Under the pieces are notes generated by a model, which made no database searches, was not told the origin of the DNA, and saw nothing but the letters and a program-made list of their open reading frames with translations. The position numbers and the translations under genes are program-made. This document shows, piece after piece, positions 9,620 through 18,599 of a DNA stretch of 51,541 nucleotides. The stretch is from Candidatus Polarisedimenticolaceae bacterium (lineage in GTDB: Bacteria > Pseudomonadota > Gammaproteobacteria > Chromatiales > Chromatiaceae), in the NCBI GenBank assembly GCA_021648685.1, contig JAKISI010000017.1, positions 1 to 51,541 on the forward strand. Reading direction: 5' to 3'. The first letter of the stretch is position 1. Each line of letters begins with the position of its first letter.

Positions 9620-10098
9620 TGGCCATACAAAAGAAAACTGCGACGACCAAGAAAAAGCGCGCGCCTAAAAAAGTTATAGAACATGATCCGCTCTCTATGC
9701 CAGAGGAGCTGCATGAGGAAGAGCCTGTGATAGCTGAATCTATAACCCGTGATAGTGACAAAGTAACTGCAACACCACCCGGCAGTGAAAAAAACAGTGA
9801 TGTCATTGATTTAGGCGGCTCTCTGGTTATCAGTGAGGTAGAGGCCATTCGGAGTGGCTTATTAGAGGCGCTGCAAAGTGGTAAGGATCTTGTTATTGAT
9901 GGCGCTGAAGTGGAACAGATTGATGGTGCTGGCCTGCAGCTGCTTGTGGCCTGCATCCTGGAAGCAGAAAGAATGCATGTTACATTTAAATGGTGCGGAG
10001 CCTCACCGGCACTGTGCTGTGCTGCAGATCAGCTTGGATTAACAGAAGCATTGCAGCTGGATGAGATAGCCAGGGCAGCACAAATCCAGGTTGTCTAA
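9619..10098 (+). CDS. STAS-domain protein with basic N-terminal extension
   Basis: 159 residues. The first 25 are very lysine-rich (KKTATTKKKRAPKK), followed by an acidic linker and a C-terminal STAS domain (about 65-155) with the core EQIDGAGLQLLVACILEA. In anti-sigma-factor antagonists a serine or threonine that is phosphorylated stands in this loop (D-S/T-x-G/A). Here the position is glycine (DGAG), so it is unlikely to be switched by the usual kinase. Its start overlaps the stop of the ParA-like gene by one base. The basic tail could bind nucleic acid or membrane; this is speculative. Confidence 0.8.
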   Translation: MAIQKKTATTKKKRAPKKVIEHDPLSMPEELHEEEPVIAESITRDSDKVTATPPGSEKNSDVIDLGGSLVISEVEAIRSGLLEALQSGKDLVIDGAEVEQIDGAGLQLLVACILEAERMHVTFKWCGASPALCCAADQLGLTEALQLDEIARAAQIQVV

Positions 10099-10183
10099 AG
10101 CGTGGAAATGATCTGTGATCTATCAGTAAAAAGACCAATCAGGAAACTTGCAATAGCGCTGCGATGTTTTAGAGGATAAGAAT

Positions 10184-11026
10184 GTGACATCACAAAATAG
10201 GGAATTTAAGTTTACGAAAAAAGATTTTGATTTTTTGCGTAAAATATCCAATGCTCGCACAGGTATCGTTGTTACAGATGATAAATTTGACATGTTTTAT
10301 GCGCGCTTATCCCGGCGTGTGCGTGCACTTGGTTTTAGCAACTTTAGTCAGTATTGTGACTTTGTCTCCAGTGACCGTGCAGGAGACGAGGTGCTTGAGC
10401 TCATCAATGCCGTTACAACAAACCTGACTGCATTTTTCAGAGAGAACCACCATTTTGAATTTTTGAGTAAAACTGTGCTTCCAAAGTTATTAAAAGAGAA
10501 CAGAGATGAAAAAAAAATAAGAATCTGGTCGGCTGGATGTTCAACAGGGGAAGAGCCCTATTCATTGGCTATCACACTAAAAGAGAATTTGCCAGCAAAC
10601 CTGCGCTGGGATATAGAGATATTAGCCACAGATATTGATTCAAATGTTCTGGCGAAGGCGTCCAAAGGCGTTTATACGGAAGATAGAGTAAAGGATATGC
10701 ATAAAAAAACATTGCACAAGTGGTTCATGAGGGGCAAAGGCTCCAATGCCGGATCTGTTCGAGTGAAACCTGAAGTAAGATCACTGATTAATTTTGGCCA
10801 GTTGAATCTAATGGAAAGCTGGAATGCTGGTGACATAAAAGATGTAATATTCTGCCGTAATGTGATTATCTATTTTGACCGCGAATCAAAAACCAGGCTG
10901 GTAAATCGCTATGCAGACAACCTGAAGGATGGGGGTTACCTTTTTATTGGACATTCTGAGTCTCTGTATAAAATATCAGATCGTTTTGAACTCATAGGGA
11001 ATACGATTTACCAAAAGGTAAAGTAG
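10184..11026 (+). CDS. cheR: Chemoreceptor methyltransferase CheR
   Basis: It transfers methyl groups from S-adenosylmethionine to receptor glutamates for adaptation. The 280-residue protein has the helical N-terminal CheR domain, then the AdoMet fold with WSAGCSTGEEPYSLA, the LATDID acid loop and the FCRNVIIYFD active-region motif. The start is GTG, because the ATG two bases upstream runs straight into a stop codon. AGAGGA lies at proper distance. A leader of 85 bases separates it from the STAS gene, the longest gap so far in the operon. Confidence 0.95.
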   Translation: MTSQNREFKFTKKDFDFLRKISNARTGIVVTDDKFDMFYARLSRRVRALGFSNFSQYCDFVSSDRAGDEVLELINAVTTNLTAFFRENHHFEFLSKTVLPKLLKENRDEKKIRIWSAGCSTGEEPYSLAITLKENLPANLRWDIEILATDIDSNVLAKASKGVYTEDRVKDMHKKTLHKWFMRGKGSNAGSVRVKPEVRSLINFGQLNLMESWNAGDIKDVIFCRNVIIYFDRESKTRLVNRYADNLKDGGYLFIGHSESLYKISDRFELIGNTIYQKVK

Positions 11027-11032
11027 AGCCAA

Positions 11033-11674
11033 GTGATGACGATGCTTAAAAAAACGGAGTTTCCACCACCCATAAACGGGTTTGAAGATATTAACCGCTA
11101 TTGGGACAAACATCGTAAAATCATAGCTGCAAAAATACTGCCTGGTGAATATTATGTAACCAATCAGAATGAGATGATCACCACGGTGCTTGGTTCATGT
11201 GTATCTGCATGTATACGTGACAGAAGAACAGGCATTGGTGGCATGAATCATTTTATGTTGCCCATATCAGAAGATGGAAACTGGGGTGGATCAGACAGTG
11301 TAATAAGTACCGCAACACGATATGGCAACTATGCAATGGAGCACATGATTAATGATATTCTGACCCATGGAGGGCTCCGCTGTAACCTTGAGGTCAAGGT
11401 GTTTGGTGGGGGCAGGATAATGTCAAGCATGACGAACGTCGGAAATAAAAATATTAAGTTTGTACGGGATTATATTGCACAGGAAAGATTAAAGGTCATA
11501 GGAGAGGATTTGGGTGACATCTACCCAAGAAAGGTACTCTACTTTCCTGCAACTGGACAAGTCTTGGTAAAGAAATTAAAGGATCTGCACAATGATACGA
11601 TTGTTAAGCGTGAAAAAGCATATCAACATACCCTTGATCAAAAGCCAGTAGAGGGCGAGATCGAGCTATTTTAA
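11033..11674 (+). CDS. cheD: Chemoreceptor glutamine deamidase CheD
   Basis: It deamidates specific receptor glutamines and can bind CheY-phosphatases in some bacteria. The catalytic cysteine lies in TTVLGSCVSACIRD and the histidine in GGMNHFMLP. 213 residues is long for the family because of about 30 extra N-terminal residues and a C-terminal extension that ends in EGEIELF. That last motif recurs at the end of the receptor at 12853. Start codons GTG (11033), ATG (11036) and ATG (11042) are all in frame. The gene begins six bases after cheR. Confidence 0.93.
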   Translation: MMTMLKKTEFPPPINGFEDINRYWDKHRKIIAAKILPGEYYVTNQNEMITTVLGSCVSACIRDRRTGIGGMNHFMLPISEDGNWGGSDSVISTATRYGNYAMEHMINDILTHGGLRCNLEVKVFGGGRIMSSMTNVGNKNIKFVRDYIAQERLKVIGEDLGDIYPRKVLYFPATGQVLVKKLKDLHNDTIVKREKAYQHTLDQKPVEGEIELF

Positions 11675-11716
11675 GTTAGGCCAAGTGATAACAAACACAA
11701 ATCCGAGCTATAGATC

Positions 11717-12775
11717 ATGATTAAAGTTCTGATAGTTGATGATTCAGCACTGGTGCGGCAACTGCTAACGGAGATTCTTGATAAGGCGCCGGGCATGAAA
11801 GTGGTTGGCACGGCTATTGACCCTTTTGCTGCGCGTGAAAAAATTAAAAAATTAAGCCCTGATGTGCTGACGCTTGATATTGAGATGCCGCGCATGGATG
11901 GCATTACCTTCCTGGGTAATTTAATGCGCCTGCGGCCTATGCCAGTCGTCATGATCTCCACCCTGACCGAAGCGGGAGCAGACGTTACTTTGCAGGCATT
12001 GGAGTTAGGGGCGGTTGATTTTGTATCAAAACCAAAGATGGATGTTGCCCAGGGGCTGGATGAGTATGCGCAGGAGATAATTGCAAAAGTGAGAGCCGCA
12101 GCGGGTGCCCGTGTGCGTGCAATGCAAAGTCCGCCCAAAAAGATAGAGGAGAAGCACTCCGCTGATGCCGTATTGTCAAAGCAAACCAAAGCCAGGCACT
12201 TTCGTACCACGGACAAAATCATAGGTATCGGCTCATCTACCGGTGGAACGGAGGCAATAAAAAGTGTGTTAGCCGGTTTGCCCCCAGATATGCCAGGAAT
12301 TGTCATCTGCCAACATATTCCCGCTGCCTTTAGCAAGCCATTTGCTAACCGGGTAAATGCAATGTGCAAAGTGGCCGTCTCTGAGGCAGTTAATGGCCAG
12401 CAGATTCTCCCTGGACATGCCTACATAGCGCCGGGTGACCAGCATCTGCTGGTTGAGCGTGATGGTGCTCGATATGTATGCACGCTAAATGATGGGCCGC
12501 CGGTTAATCGGCACAAACCATCGGTTGATGTGCTGTTTCGGTCATTAGCGCAAAATGCAGGTTCGAATGCGATAGGCCTCATGCTGACAGGAATGGGAGC
12601 TGATGGTGCAGAAGGGATGGGTGAGATGAAAGAAACAGGTTCCACAATTATTGTGCAAGATGAAAAAACCAGTGTTGTCTGGGGCATGCCTGGGGAGGTG
12701 GTTAAACGTGGGTTTGCTGATGAGGTACTACCGCTGCATAAAATTGCACACAGGCTAATATCACTGGCAAGGTAG
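11717..12775 (+). CDS. cheB: Chemotaxis methylesterase CheB
   Basis: It removes methyl groups from receptors after phosphorylation by CheA. The N-terminal receiver has D8-D9 and phospho-acceptor D54 in [12 protein letters not shown] linker of about 40 residues leads to the esterase domain, with catalytic S174 in [10 protein letters not shown]200 in CQHIP, and the aspartate in [13 protein letters not shown]. Length (352) is normal. It is the last of the cheR-cheD-cheB trio, which together form the adaptation module for the operon's receptors. Confidence 0.96.
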   Translation: MIKVLIVDDSALVRQLLTEILDKAPGMKVVGTAIDPFAAREKIKKLSPDVLTLDIEMPRMDGITFLGNLMRLRPMPVVMISTLTEAGADVTLQALELGAVDFVSKPKMDVAQGLDEYAQEIIAKVRAAAGARVRAMQSPPKKIEEKHSADAVLSKQTKARHFRTTDKIIGIGSSTGGTEAIKSVLAGLPPDMPGIVICQHIPAAFSKPFANRVNAMCKVAVSEAVNGQQILPGHAYIAPGDQHLLVERDGARYVCTLNDGPPVNRHKPSVDVLFRSLAQNAGSNAIGLMLTGMGADGAEGMGEMKETGSTIIVQDEKTSVVWGMPGEVVKRGFADEVLPLHKIAHRLISLAR

Positions 12776-12792
12776 CAAAAACAAGAGCAAGC

Positions 12793-12819
12793 TCAAGTTT
12801 TCACATAATTTTCCGATAA
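12793..12819 (+). promoter_or_regulatory. Internal sigma-28 (FliA) promoter
   Basis: TCAAGTTT, 11 bases, TCCGATAA: each half has one mismatch to the FliA consensus and the spacing is exact. It lies 34 bases upstream of the receptor gene at 12853, in the 77-base gap after cheB. The last three genes may therefore also be made independently of the long operon transcript. Confidence 0.78.
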
Positions 12820-12852
12820 TCAATGTACAAAAAACAATTGTAGAGGCGGCAA

Positions 12853-14079
12853 ATGAAAATCCTGAAAGGAGCATATTTGACCAAGCATTGGATGCCATTG
12901 GCAGCCAGTGTTGCCGTGCTGCTGGCTTCGGGGTTTATTCTCTCCCCTGCTGCCGCATTGAGTGGTCTGCTGGTGCTCTGTTTTTGGATTTTCGTGACTA
13001 TACGTTCAAGTCAGGAAAATGCAGTGCCTGAACCTCTATGCTTTAGGGACAAAGAGGAACGGGAAAGCCTGGACAATGCTGTTCATGGGCTGGTTCTTGG
13101 CTTGGATGCGGGGTTTACAGGCGTGGCCCATCAAATGCGTGGAGAGCTGACATCAATTCGAAACCTGGTTTCTGATGCGGTAAAGACATTGCAGCAGAGT
13201 TTTGAGGGGTTAAATCAGCAGGTTAACATGCAGCAAGCCATTGTGAATGAGCTGGTTAGCGGGATGAGAGATGCTGGGGATGAACAGTGTGACAAGAGTT
13301 CATTTGCCGCATTTACAGAACATACAGATGATGTGCTGCGCTATTTTATTGACTATGTGGTTAGTCTCAGCGCAGGCAGCATGAATATGGTTGGGCAGAT
13401 AGATGACATGTCCGATCGCATGGATGAGGTCAATAACCTGCTGGATGATGTCAAAGCCATTGCGGACCAGACAAACCTTCTGGCACTGAATGCAGCAATC
13501 GAGGCGGCCAGAGCAGGCGACTCAGGCCGGGGCTTTGCCGTAGTTGCAGATGAAGTACGCAAGCTCTCACAAAGATCTACCAGATTTAATGAAGAGATCC
13601 GCACGGTGCTGGCTGCTGCGCAGGAAAATGTCAGCGATGCGCGGGCAACAGTTGGAGAGCTGGCATCAAAAGATATGAACTTTGCGCTTAAATCAAAATC
13701 CCGTGTGGATGAAATGATGAAGCATCTCGGTACGGTAAATAAAAAAACCGAGGCACATATCGCGGAGATATCTGCCATAACCGGCTCTATTGATGGTTAT
13801 GTGGGTGATGCCGTCCGTTCATTGCAATTCGAAGATATTGTGGCACAGTTAACTGAATTCACCAGTGGACATTTAGGGCGCGTAGAAAACATGATTCAGA
13901 GCATTGATGAAGGCATTAAGGATTTGCGTCTGAATTCAGATGATGGAATAGATGCCTATATCAAGGGGCTGGAGGATGTCTGTAAACAGATTGCGGTTTT
14001 GGATGAGGCGACACAGGCCAAGCTGCATAACCCAGTCTCTCAGAGGGATATGAGCGAAGGTGAAGTAGAGCTTTTTTAA
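12853..14079 (+). CDS. Methyl-accepting chemotaxis-like transducer without sensory domain
   Basis: 408 residues. Two hydrophobic segments (about 14-32 and 35-50) form a membrane hairpin with almost no external part. Then comes a short cytoplasmic coiled region and the receptor tip [19 protein letters not shown] followed by [18 protein letters not shown]. The C-terminus ends in SEGEVELF. A transducer with no periplasmic domain may sense membrane state or internal signals. It has its own FliA promoter and is followed by two small STAS genes, so it and they may form a subunit of the system. Confidence 0.9.
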   Translation: MKILKGAYLTKHWMPLAASVAVLLASGFILSPAAALSGLLVLCFWIFVTIRSSQENAVPEPLCFRDKEERESLDNAVHGLVLGLDAGFTGVAHQMRGELTSIRNLVSDAVKTLQQSFEGLNQQVNMQQAIVNELVSGMRDAGDEQCDKSSFAAFTEHTDDVLRYFIDYVVSLSAGSMNMVGQIDDMSDRMDEVNNLLDDVKAIADQTNLLALNAAIEAARAGDSGRGFAVVADEVRKLSQRSTRFNEEIRTVLAAAQENVSDARATVGELASKDMNFALKSKSRVDEMMKHLGTVNKKTEAHIAEISAITGSIDGYVGDAVRSLQFEDIVAQLTEFTSGHLGRVENMIQSIDEGIKDLRLNSDDGIDAYIKGLEDVCKQIAVLDEATQAKLHNPVSQRDMSEGEVELF

Positions 14080-14102
14080 GCAAAAAACATTGGGAGTATA
14101 TT

Positions 14103-14411
14103 GTGAGCATCAGCTCAAAATTTATAGAGCATGAAAAAAAATTGGGAATCATATTGGGTGATCGTTTTGATTTCTCATGCCACGATGAGTTTCGTGATAC
14201 ATACCGCTCGCTTGACCTCAGTCAGCTTGAGATTACCGTTGACTTTGCAAGAACTGAATATATTGATAGTGCGGCCCTTGGTATGCTGCTGGTACTGAGA
14301 GAAAACGCTGGTGGAGACAGTGCTAAAATCACTTTGAAGTCATGCCAGCCACCTGTACGGCAGATTATGGATATAACCCGTTTGGACAAACTTTTTAAGA
14401 TTAGTGATTAA
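14103..14411 (+). CDS. STAS-domain protein (anti-sigma-factor antagonist type), copy 1
   Basis: 102 residues, a single STAS domain. The serine that is phosphorylated in SpoIIAA-type antagonists is present in YIDSAALGMLLVLRE. The start is GTG at 14103, preceded by GGGAG. It resembles the next gene closely in the same segments (RFDFS near the start, IDSxAxGMLLxLRE in the middle, LDKLFKI at the end), which indicates a tandem duplication. Partner kinase or phosphatase is not in the window. Confidence 0.86.
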   Translation: MSISSKFIEHEKKLGIILGDRFDFSCHDEFRDTYRSLDLSQLEITVDFARTEYIDSAALGMLLVLRENAGGDSAKITLKSCQPPVRQIMDITRLDKLFKISD

Positions 14412-14420
14412 GGTGACAAT

Positions 14421-14723
14421 ATGAGTGTGAAAACCACGGTATCATCGGACAAAAGTGAGGTGACTATCCATCTGACGGGGCGCTTTGATTTTTCCACCCA
14501 CCGGGATTTTATTGGTGCATACAAAGAGCACCCCAAAGGGGAGATTGCTTTTGTTGTAGATCTTAAAGGGGCTGATTATATAGACAGCTCTGCAATGGGG
14601 ATGCTGCTACAGCTTCGGGAGTATAGTAAAAGCAACACGGATGTCCGCCTCATCAATGGCAATGATGGCATTCGTGAAATTCTGCGCATAGCAAATTTTG
14701 ATAAGCTGTTTAGCATTGCGTAA
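14421..14723 (+). CDS. STAS-domain protein (anti-sigma-factor antagonist type), copy 2
   Basis: 100 residues, a single STAS domain with the putative phospho-serine in YIDSSAMGMLLQLRE. It begins nine bases after the stop of copy 1 and ends the chemotaxis operon. A small dyad (14726-14745, GAAGCC/GGCTTC arms without a T-run) follows its stop and may be a weak terminator. Unlike the STAS protein at 9619, both copies retain the serine, so the two kinds probably differ in regulation. Confidence 0.86.
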   Translation: MSVKTTVSSDKSEVTIHLTGRFDFSTHRDFIGAYKEHPKGEIAFVVDLKGADYIDSSAMGMLLQLREYSKSNTDVRLINGNDGIREILRIANFDKLFSIA

Positions 14724-14825
14724 GCGAAGCCTCCAATATGGCTTCAACTTGATCTCAAGGCTGAATTTGACGCTGTCACACAGTTAATTTAGTCTGGCGG
14801 GATATTCGTCGATCAGGATTGCACC

Positions 14826-16295
14826 ATGAATCTTCAGCCTGTTGTACTTTCCGGAGGATCCGGAACCCGCCTTTGGCCGTTATCGCGAGGCGCCTACCCC
14901 AAACAGTTTTTGCCCCTCTCCGGCCCTCATTCGCTGTTTCAATCGACACTCTTGAGGCTTGCAGCACTTGAGCAGGAGCAACCAGAGTCCGGGGTCATAC
15001 TTGCGGATGCCATTGTCGTCTGTAATGAGACCCACCGCTTTTTGGTTGCAGAGCAGTTCCGGCTGCTGGATCACTCCCCTGCCTCCATTATGCTTGAACC
15101 CGCAGGGCGCAATACCGCCCCGGCACTAACCATCGCCGCCATGAAGGCGGTTCAGAACAGCGCCGACCCGGTGCTGATTGTCATGCCCGCTGACCACCTT
15201 ATCTCAGATGAAACGGTGTTTAGAGGCGTGGTAGCCCGTGGAGCAGAGCTGGCATCAGAAGGGGCCATAGTAACTTTCGGCATTGTGCCAACCTCACCAG
15301 AGACCGGCTACGGCTATATAAAGAAAGGAGAAGCCTCCGCCAATAGTGAGGCATTCAAACTACAGGCCTTTGTCGAAAAGCCTGACCGAAGCCAGGCGCA
15401 ACGGTACCTGGATAGCGGAGAGTACCTTTGGAACAGTGGGATATTCATGCTGCGTGCCTCTGTGTGGCTGGAGCTGATCGAACAGCATCAACCCGACATT
15501 GCAGCGGCCTGCCGGGCGGCCTTTGCCGGTGCCGAGCAGGATGGCGACTTCTTTCGGGTGGATGCCAAAAGTTTTGAAAGCGGTCCCTCAGACTCCATTG
15601 ACTACGCGGTTATGGAGAAACTCTGTGCAGAAAAGAGCGATGCTGGCAGAGCCATAGTGCTTCCGCTATCCGCAGGCTGGTCTGATGTGGGGAGCTGGTC
15701 AGCACTGTGGGAGATCAGAGAGGCGGATGCATCGGGTAATGTCATAGAAGGGGATGTATTGGTGCATGACTCCACAGACAACCTGCTGATTGCACAACAT
15801 CGCCTGCTGGCAACGGTTGGGGTGAACAATCTGGTTGTAGTCGAGACGCCCGATGCCGTACTGATAGCGGATAAGGCGCAGGCCCAGAATGTAAAGTTCA
15901 TAGCCGAACAACTGAAACAGGATCAGCGCAGCGAATCACAATTCCACCGCCGGGTGCATCGCCCCTGGGGTGACTACGAGCCGATTGATGAGGGCGACCG
16001 CTACCAGGTCAAGCGGCTGACGGTAAAGCCGGGAGCATCACTCTCGCTGCAGATGCATCACCACCGTGCAGAACACTGGATCGTCGTGCGTGGCACCGCA
16101 AAGATAACGCGCAACGACGAGGTGCTGATGCTGAGTGAAAATGAATCCGCCTACATCCCTCTGGGCGCCACCCACAGACTGGAGAACCCCGGTGTTATCC
16201 CTCTGGAGCTGATAGAGGTGCAGTCAGGCAGCTACCTGGGTGAAGATGACATCGTCCGCTTTGAGGATCACTACAACCGTAAATCCTCCGACTGA
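14826..16295 (+). CDS. manC: Mannose-1-phosphate guanylyltransferase / mannose-6-phosphate isomerase
   Basis: A bifunctional type II enzyme making GDP-mannose for surface polysaccharides. The nucleotidyltransferase half begins with VVLSGGSGTRLWPLSRGAYP followed by KQFLPL and carries FVEKPD. The C-terminal cupin (about 375-475) has RPWGDYEPIDEGDRYQVKRL and the metal site QMHHHRAEHW. At 489 residues it is full length. It is not embedded in a polysaccharide cluster here; the dTDP-rhamnose genes lie 14 kb away. It could also be named algA or cpsB, since the family is not separable by sequence alone. Confidence 0.94.
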   Translation: MNLQPVVLSGGSGTRLWPLSRGAYPKQFLPLSGPHSLFQSTLLRLAALEQEQPESGVILADAIVVCNETHRFLVAEQFRLLDHSPASIMLEPAGRNTAPALTIAAMKAVQNSADPVLIVMPADHLISDETVFRGVVARGAELASEGAIVTFGIVPTSPETGYGYIKKGEASANSEAFKLQAFVEKPDRSQAQRYLDSGEYLWNSGIFMLRASVWLELIEQHQPDIAAACRAAFAGAEQDGDFFRVDAKSFESGPSDSIDYAVMEKLCAEKSDAGRAIVLPLSAGWSDVGSWSALWEIREADASGNVIEGDVLVHDSTDNLLIAQHRLLATVGVNNLVVVETPDAVLIADKAQAQNVKFIAEQLKQDQRSESQFHRRVHRPWGDYEPIDEGDRYQVKRLTVKPGASLSLQMHHHRAEHWIVVRGTAKITRNDEVLMLSENESAYIPLGATHRLENPGVIPLELIEVQSGSYLGEDDIVRFEDHYNRKSSD

Positions 16296-16378
16296 AGCCG
16301 GGTACAAGTTGTCGGGTGAACAGGATATAATCCCCGCCTCTCCACCCTCTTGTTTGATCTTATCCCGAGGCACTTCAG

Positions 16379-17470
16379 ATGGGCTTTAAATGCGGCATCG
16401 TGGGCTTGCCAAATGTTGGTAAATCCACACTATTCAATGCGTTGACACAGGCTACAATCGCAGCCGAAAACTACCCCTTTTGCACGATTGACCCTAACGT
16501 CGGCGTTGTGCCGGTGGCAGATGCCCGCCAGGAGAGGATAGCCGAAATCGTAAAACCGCAGAACATTATTCCCACCACCATGCAATTTGTAGATATTGCA
16601 GGCTTGGTGGCCGGAGCCTCCAAAGGCGAAGGGCTGGGCAATAAATTCCTGGCCAACATCCGCGAAACCGACGCCATCTGCCACGTCGTGCGCTGTTTTG
16701 ATAATGACGATGTAGTGCATGTGGCCGGTAAGGTTGACCCGCTGGCCGATATTGAGGTGATCAACACCGAACTGGGGCTGGCTGACCTGGAGTCGGTAGA
16801 GAAGGCGCTGGACAAAGTTGCCCGACAAGCCAAAACGGGGGATAAAAAAATCCTGGTGCAAAAGAGCCTGCTGGAGCGTGTGCGGGATCATCTGGATGCA
16901 GGAAACCCTGCTCGTTCGATGGAGCTGGATGAAGAGCAGCTATTGGCTCTGCGAGACCTGCATCTGCTGACGATCAAACCCACACTCTACATTGCCAATG
17001 TGGATGAGAGCGGCTTTGCCGATAACCCGGCACTGGATGCTGTAATGGCGCTTGCAGCCTCAGAAGGCGCTGAAGTCGTCCCTGTGTGTGCCGCCATTGA
17101 GGCGGAAATAGCAGAGCTGGATGAAGAGGACAAGGCCGATTTTCTGGCGGATCTGGGGCAGGATGAACCGGGCTTGAACCGGGTAGTACGAGCCGGTTAC
17201 CGCCTGCTGAATCTGGAGACCTACTTTACCGCAGGGGAAAAAGAGGTGCGTGCCTGGACAATACCGGCAGGCGCGACTGCTCCGCAGGCAGCGGGTGTCA
17301 TCCATACCGATTTTCAGCGCGGATTTATTCGTGCCGAGATTGTCTCTTACGATGATTTTATCGCCTGTAGTGGTGAGCAGGGAGCAAAAGAGGCCGGCAA
17401 ACTACGGCTGGAGGGGAAGGATTACATCGTACAAGATGGCGACGTGATCCATTTTCGCTTTAATGTGTAA
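16379..17470 (+). CDS. ychF: Redox-regulated ribosome-associated ATPase YchF (OLA1 family)
   Basis: 363 residues, full length. It has the Walker [15 protein letters not shown] at 9-22, [20 protein letters not shown] as G3, a coiled-coil insertion, and the C-terminal TGS domain with TFFTAGE-like sequence [16 protein letters not shown]. YchF binds ATP rather than GTP and associates with ribosomes. It is commonly found next to pth, but here the next feature is a tRNA. The start follows a GAGG ribosome site. Confidence 0.96.
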   Translation: MGFKCGIVGLPNVGKSTLFNALTQATIAAENYPFCTIDPNVGVVPVADARQERIAEIVKPQNIIPTTMQFVDIAGLVAGASKGEGLGNKFLANIRETDAICHVVRCFDNDDVVHVAGKVDPLADIEVINTELGLADLESVEKALDKVARQAKTGDKKILVQKSLLERVRDHLDAGNPARSMELDEEQLLALRDLHLLTIKPTLYIANVDESGFADNPALDAVMALAASEGAEVVPVCAAIEAEIAELDEEDKADFLADLGQDEPGLNRVVRAGYRLLNLETYFTAGEKEVRAWTIPAGATAPQAAGVIHTDFQRGFIRAEIVSYDDFIACSGEQGAKEAGKLRLEGKDYIVQDGDVIHFRFNV

Positions 17471-17553
17471 TCTGGGAAGAGTGGGCCGCAACGGTTTTTC
17501 TGCGTCAGAACTTGAATCTGAGCAGAGTTTCCGGTACATTCGCCAACCTTCAT

Positions 17554-17630
17554 GGCTACGTAGCTCAGTCGGTTAGAGCACAGCATTCATAATGCTGGGG
17601 TCGGTGGTTCAAGTCCACCCGTAGCTACCA
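17554..17630 (+). tRNA. tRNA-Met (elongator), anticodon CAT
   Basis: 77 bases including an encoded CCA. The anticodon CAT lies at 17588-17590 in the loop TTCATAA, closed by CAGCA/TGCTG. The D and T arms are standard (GGTTCAAGTCC). The acceptor stem is GGCTACG/CGTAGCT, so the first pair is G-U where the E. coli gene has G-C. The body sequence otherwise follows elongator tRNA-Met, not initiator or tRNA-Ile2. Confidence 0.95.
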
Positions 17631-17713
17631 AATTCTGTTTTTTTCAAACCCCCGCATAATGTCGTGCTTAACCGGCAGACCAAACAACGCGTAGATCTGC
17701 CCGCGTTGGGGTT

Positions 17714-17746
17714 CCTTGTTGGATGAAGCCGCTATCGCGGAGAAAA
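17714..17746 (+). repeat. 33-bp dispersed repeat, copy 1
   Basis: Matches 44131-44163 at 31 of 33 positions. The core GAAGCCGCTATCGCGGAGAA contains a four-pair dyad (CCGC/GCGG around TATC). Similarity stops abruptly on both sides. Confidence 0.75.
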
Positions 17747-17890
17747 AACCATAGTTTTGCACCCTCTCAAATCCTTCATCGGTGCTTTATTGCGCATGGT
17801 CGCTTAGGGTAAAACGGGAAACTTTAGCCTTAATGAGTTTTTTTGCATAGCCAGGCGGGCACTTGGGGGCGCTGGGCAGGTCGCAGCGTC

Positions 17891-17985
17891 TTCACCCAGC
17901 AGGTGAAGTCTTGTTTTTAGATGAATTCGTTGATTACTATACACTTAAGACTTACCTCAAAGCGGTCAACTGATTTTTCTAGGTT
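17891..17985 (+). repeat. Diverged right-end copy of the MITE-like element
   Basis: The segment begins with a near match (16 of 18) to 35992-36009, and ends with CCTCAAAGCGGTCAACTG, identical to 36090-36107, followed by TCTAGGTT as at the right terminus of the 35844-36120 element. The middle is diverged and no left terminus is found upstream. It looks like a decayed or solo end. Confidence 0.6.
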
Positions 17986-18083
17986 GAACCCGAAAAGAGC
18001 AGTAGCAGGGCATGTTCCTGAGCGGTATTCAGAATATTCTTAGATACAGGTGCTGGTGCAGCCTCGTAGTATGTCGGGATTGA

Positions 18084-18557
18084 ATGACAGGGAGAGGCGC
18101 GGTGTTCGGTAGAGAGAATAAATGGGTGGCACCCTGGCTCGGGTTTTTTGCAGGGGTCGGCCTGCTGGCAGGTTTGCCAGCGGATGCTGTGGAGACCGTT
18201 ATACGCTGCCAGCTGCCGGATGGGCGGGTGAGTTTTTCTGATCGTCCCTGCCGCTCTGGCATTCAGGATAAGCTGGAGTTCGAAGATCGGAAGGTGGGGT
18301 GGGAGGCACCCCGCACGCCATTAAAACTGAAACGCAGATCAAAGCGAGAGAAGCTGCAGCAGGCGCGCAGAAAGGCGGCGGCGGTGCGGGCAGCTAAAAA
18401 AGAGAGGGCGCGTAAAAAGAAGGATTGCTGGAAGAAAAGGGCGAAGGTAGATCAGATTCAAGAGCGCCTGCGTCGTGGCTACAAGGCGGGACAGGGGCGG
18501 ACGATGCGTTATAAACAGCGTGAGATTGAGGCCTATCTTAGAGAGTTTTGCAGGTAA
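18084..18557 (+). CDS. DUF4124-type exported basic protein
   Basis: 157 residues of unknown function. A hydrophobic segment at about 14-36 looks like a signal peptide or anchor. After it comes a short DUF4124-like motif: IRCQLPDGRVSFSDRPC. The rest is very rich in lysine and arginine (SKREKLQQARRKAAAVRAAKKERARKK is typical of it), probably a helical coiled segment. Two cysteines in the motif and two near the end might pair in the periplasm. It stands alone between a spacer and a terminator. Confidence 0.65.
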   Translation: MTGRGAVFGRENKWVAPWLGFFAGVGLLAGLPADAVETVIRCQLPDGRVSFSDRPCRSGIQDKLEFEDRKVGWEAPRTPLKLKRRSKREKLQQARRKAAAVRAAKKERARKKKDCWKKRAKVDQIQERLRRGYKAGQGRTMRYKQREIEAYLREFCR

Positions 18558-18558
18558 A

Positions 18559-18582
18559 GGCCGCAGGCAGTTGCCTGCGGCC
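18559..18582. terminator. Strong hairpin between convergent genes
   Basis: The arms GGCCGCAGGCA and TGCCTGCGGCC are fully complementary with a two-base centre. There is no T-run on the plus strand and only three T on the minus strand. It lies exactly between the ends of two converging genes, so a bidirectional terminator is the best reading. Confidence 0.6.
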
Positions 18583-18599
18583 ATTCCCCTACCCCCTGC

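Larger units (their letters stand above)
17631..18083. other. Repeat-bearing spacer after the tRNA
   Basis: No gene is visible in these 453 bases. Two pieces match DNA elsewhere in the window: 17714-17746 (repeat of 44131-44163) and 17891-17985 (diverged right end of the element at 35844). A spacer downstream of a tRNA filled with element ends suggests repeated insertion and decay. Confidence 0.6.
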
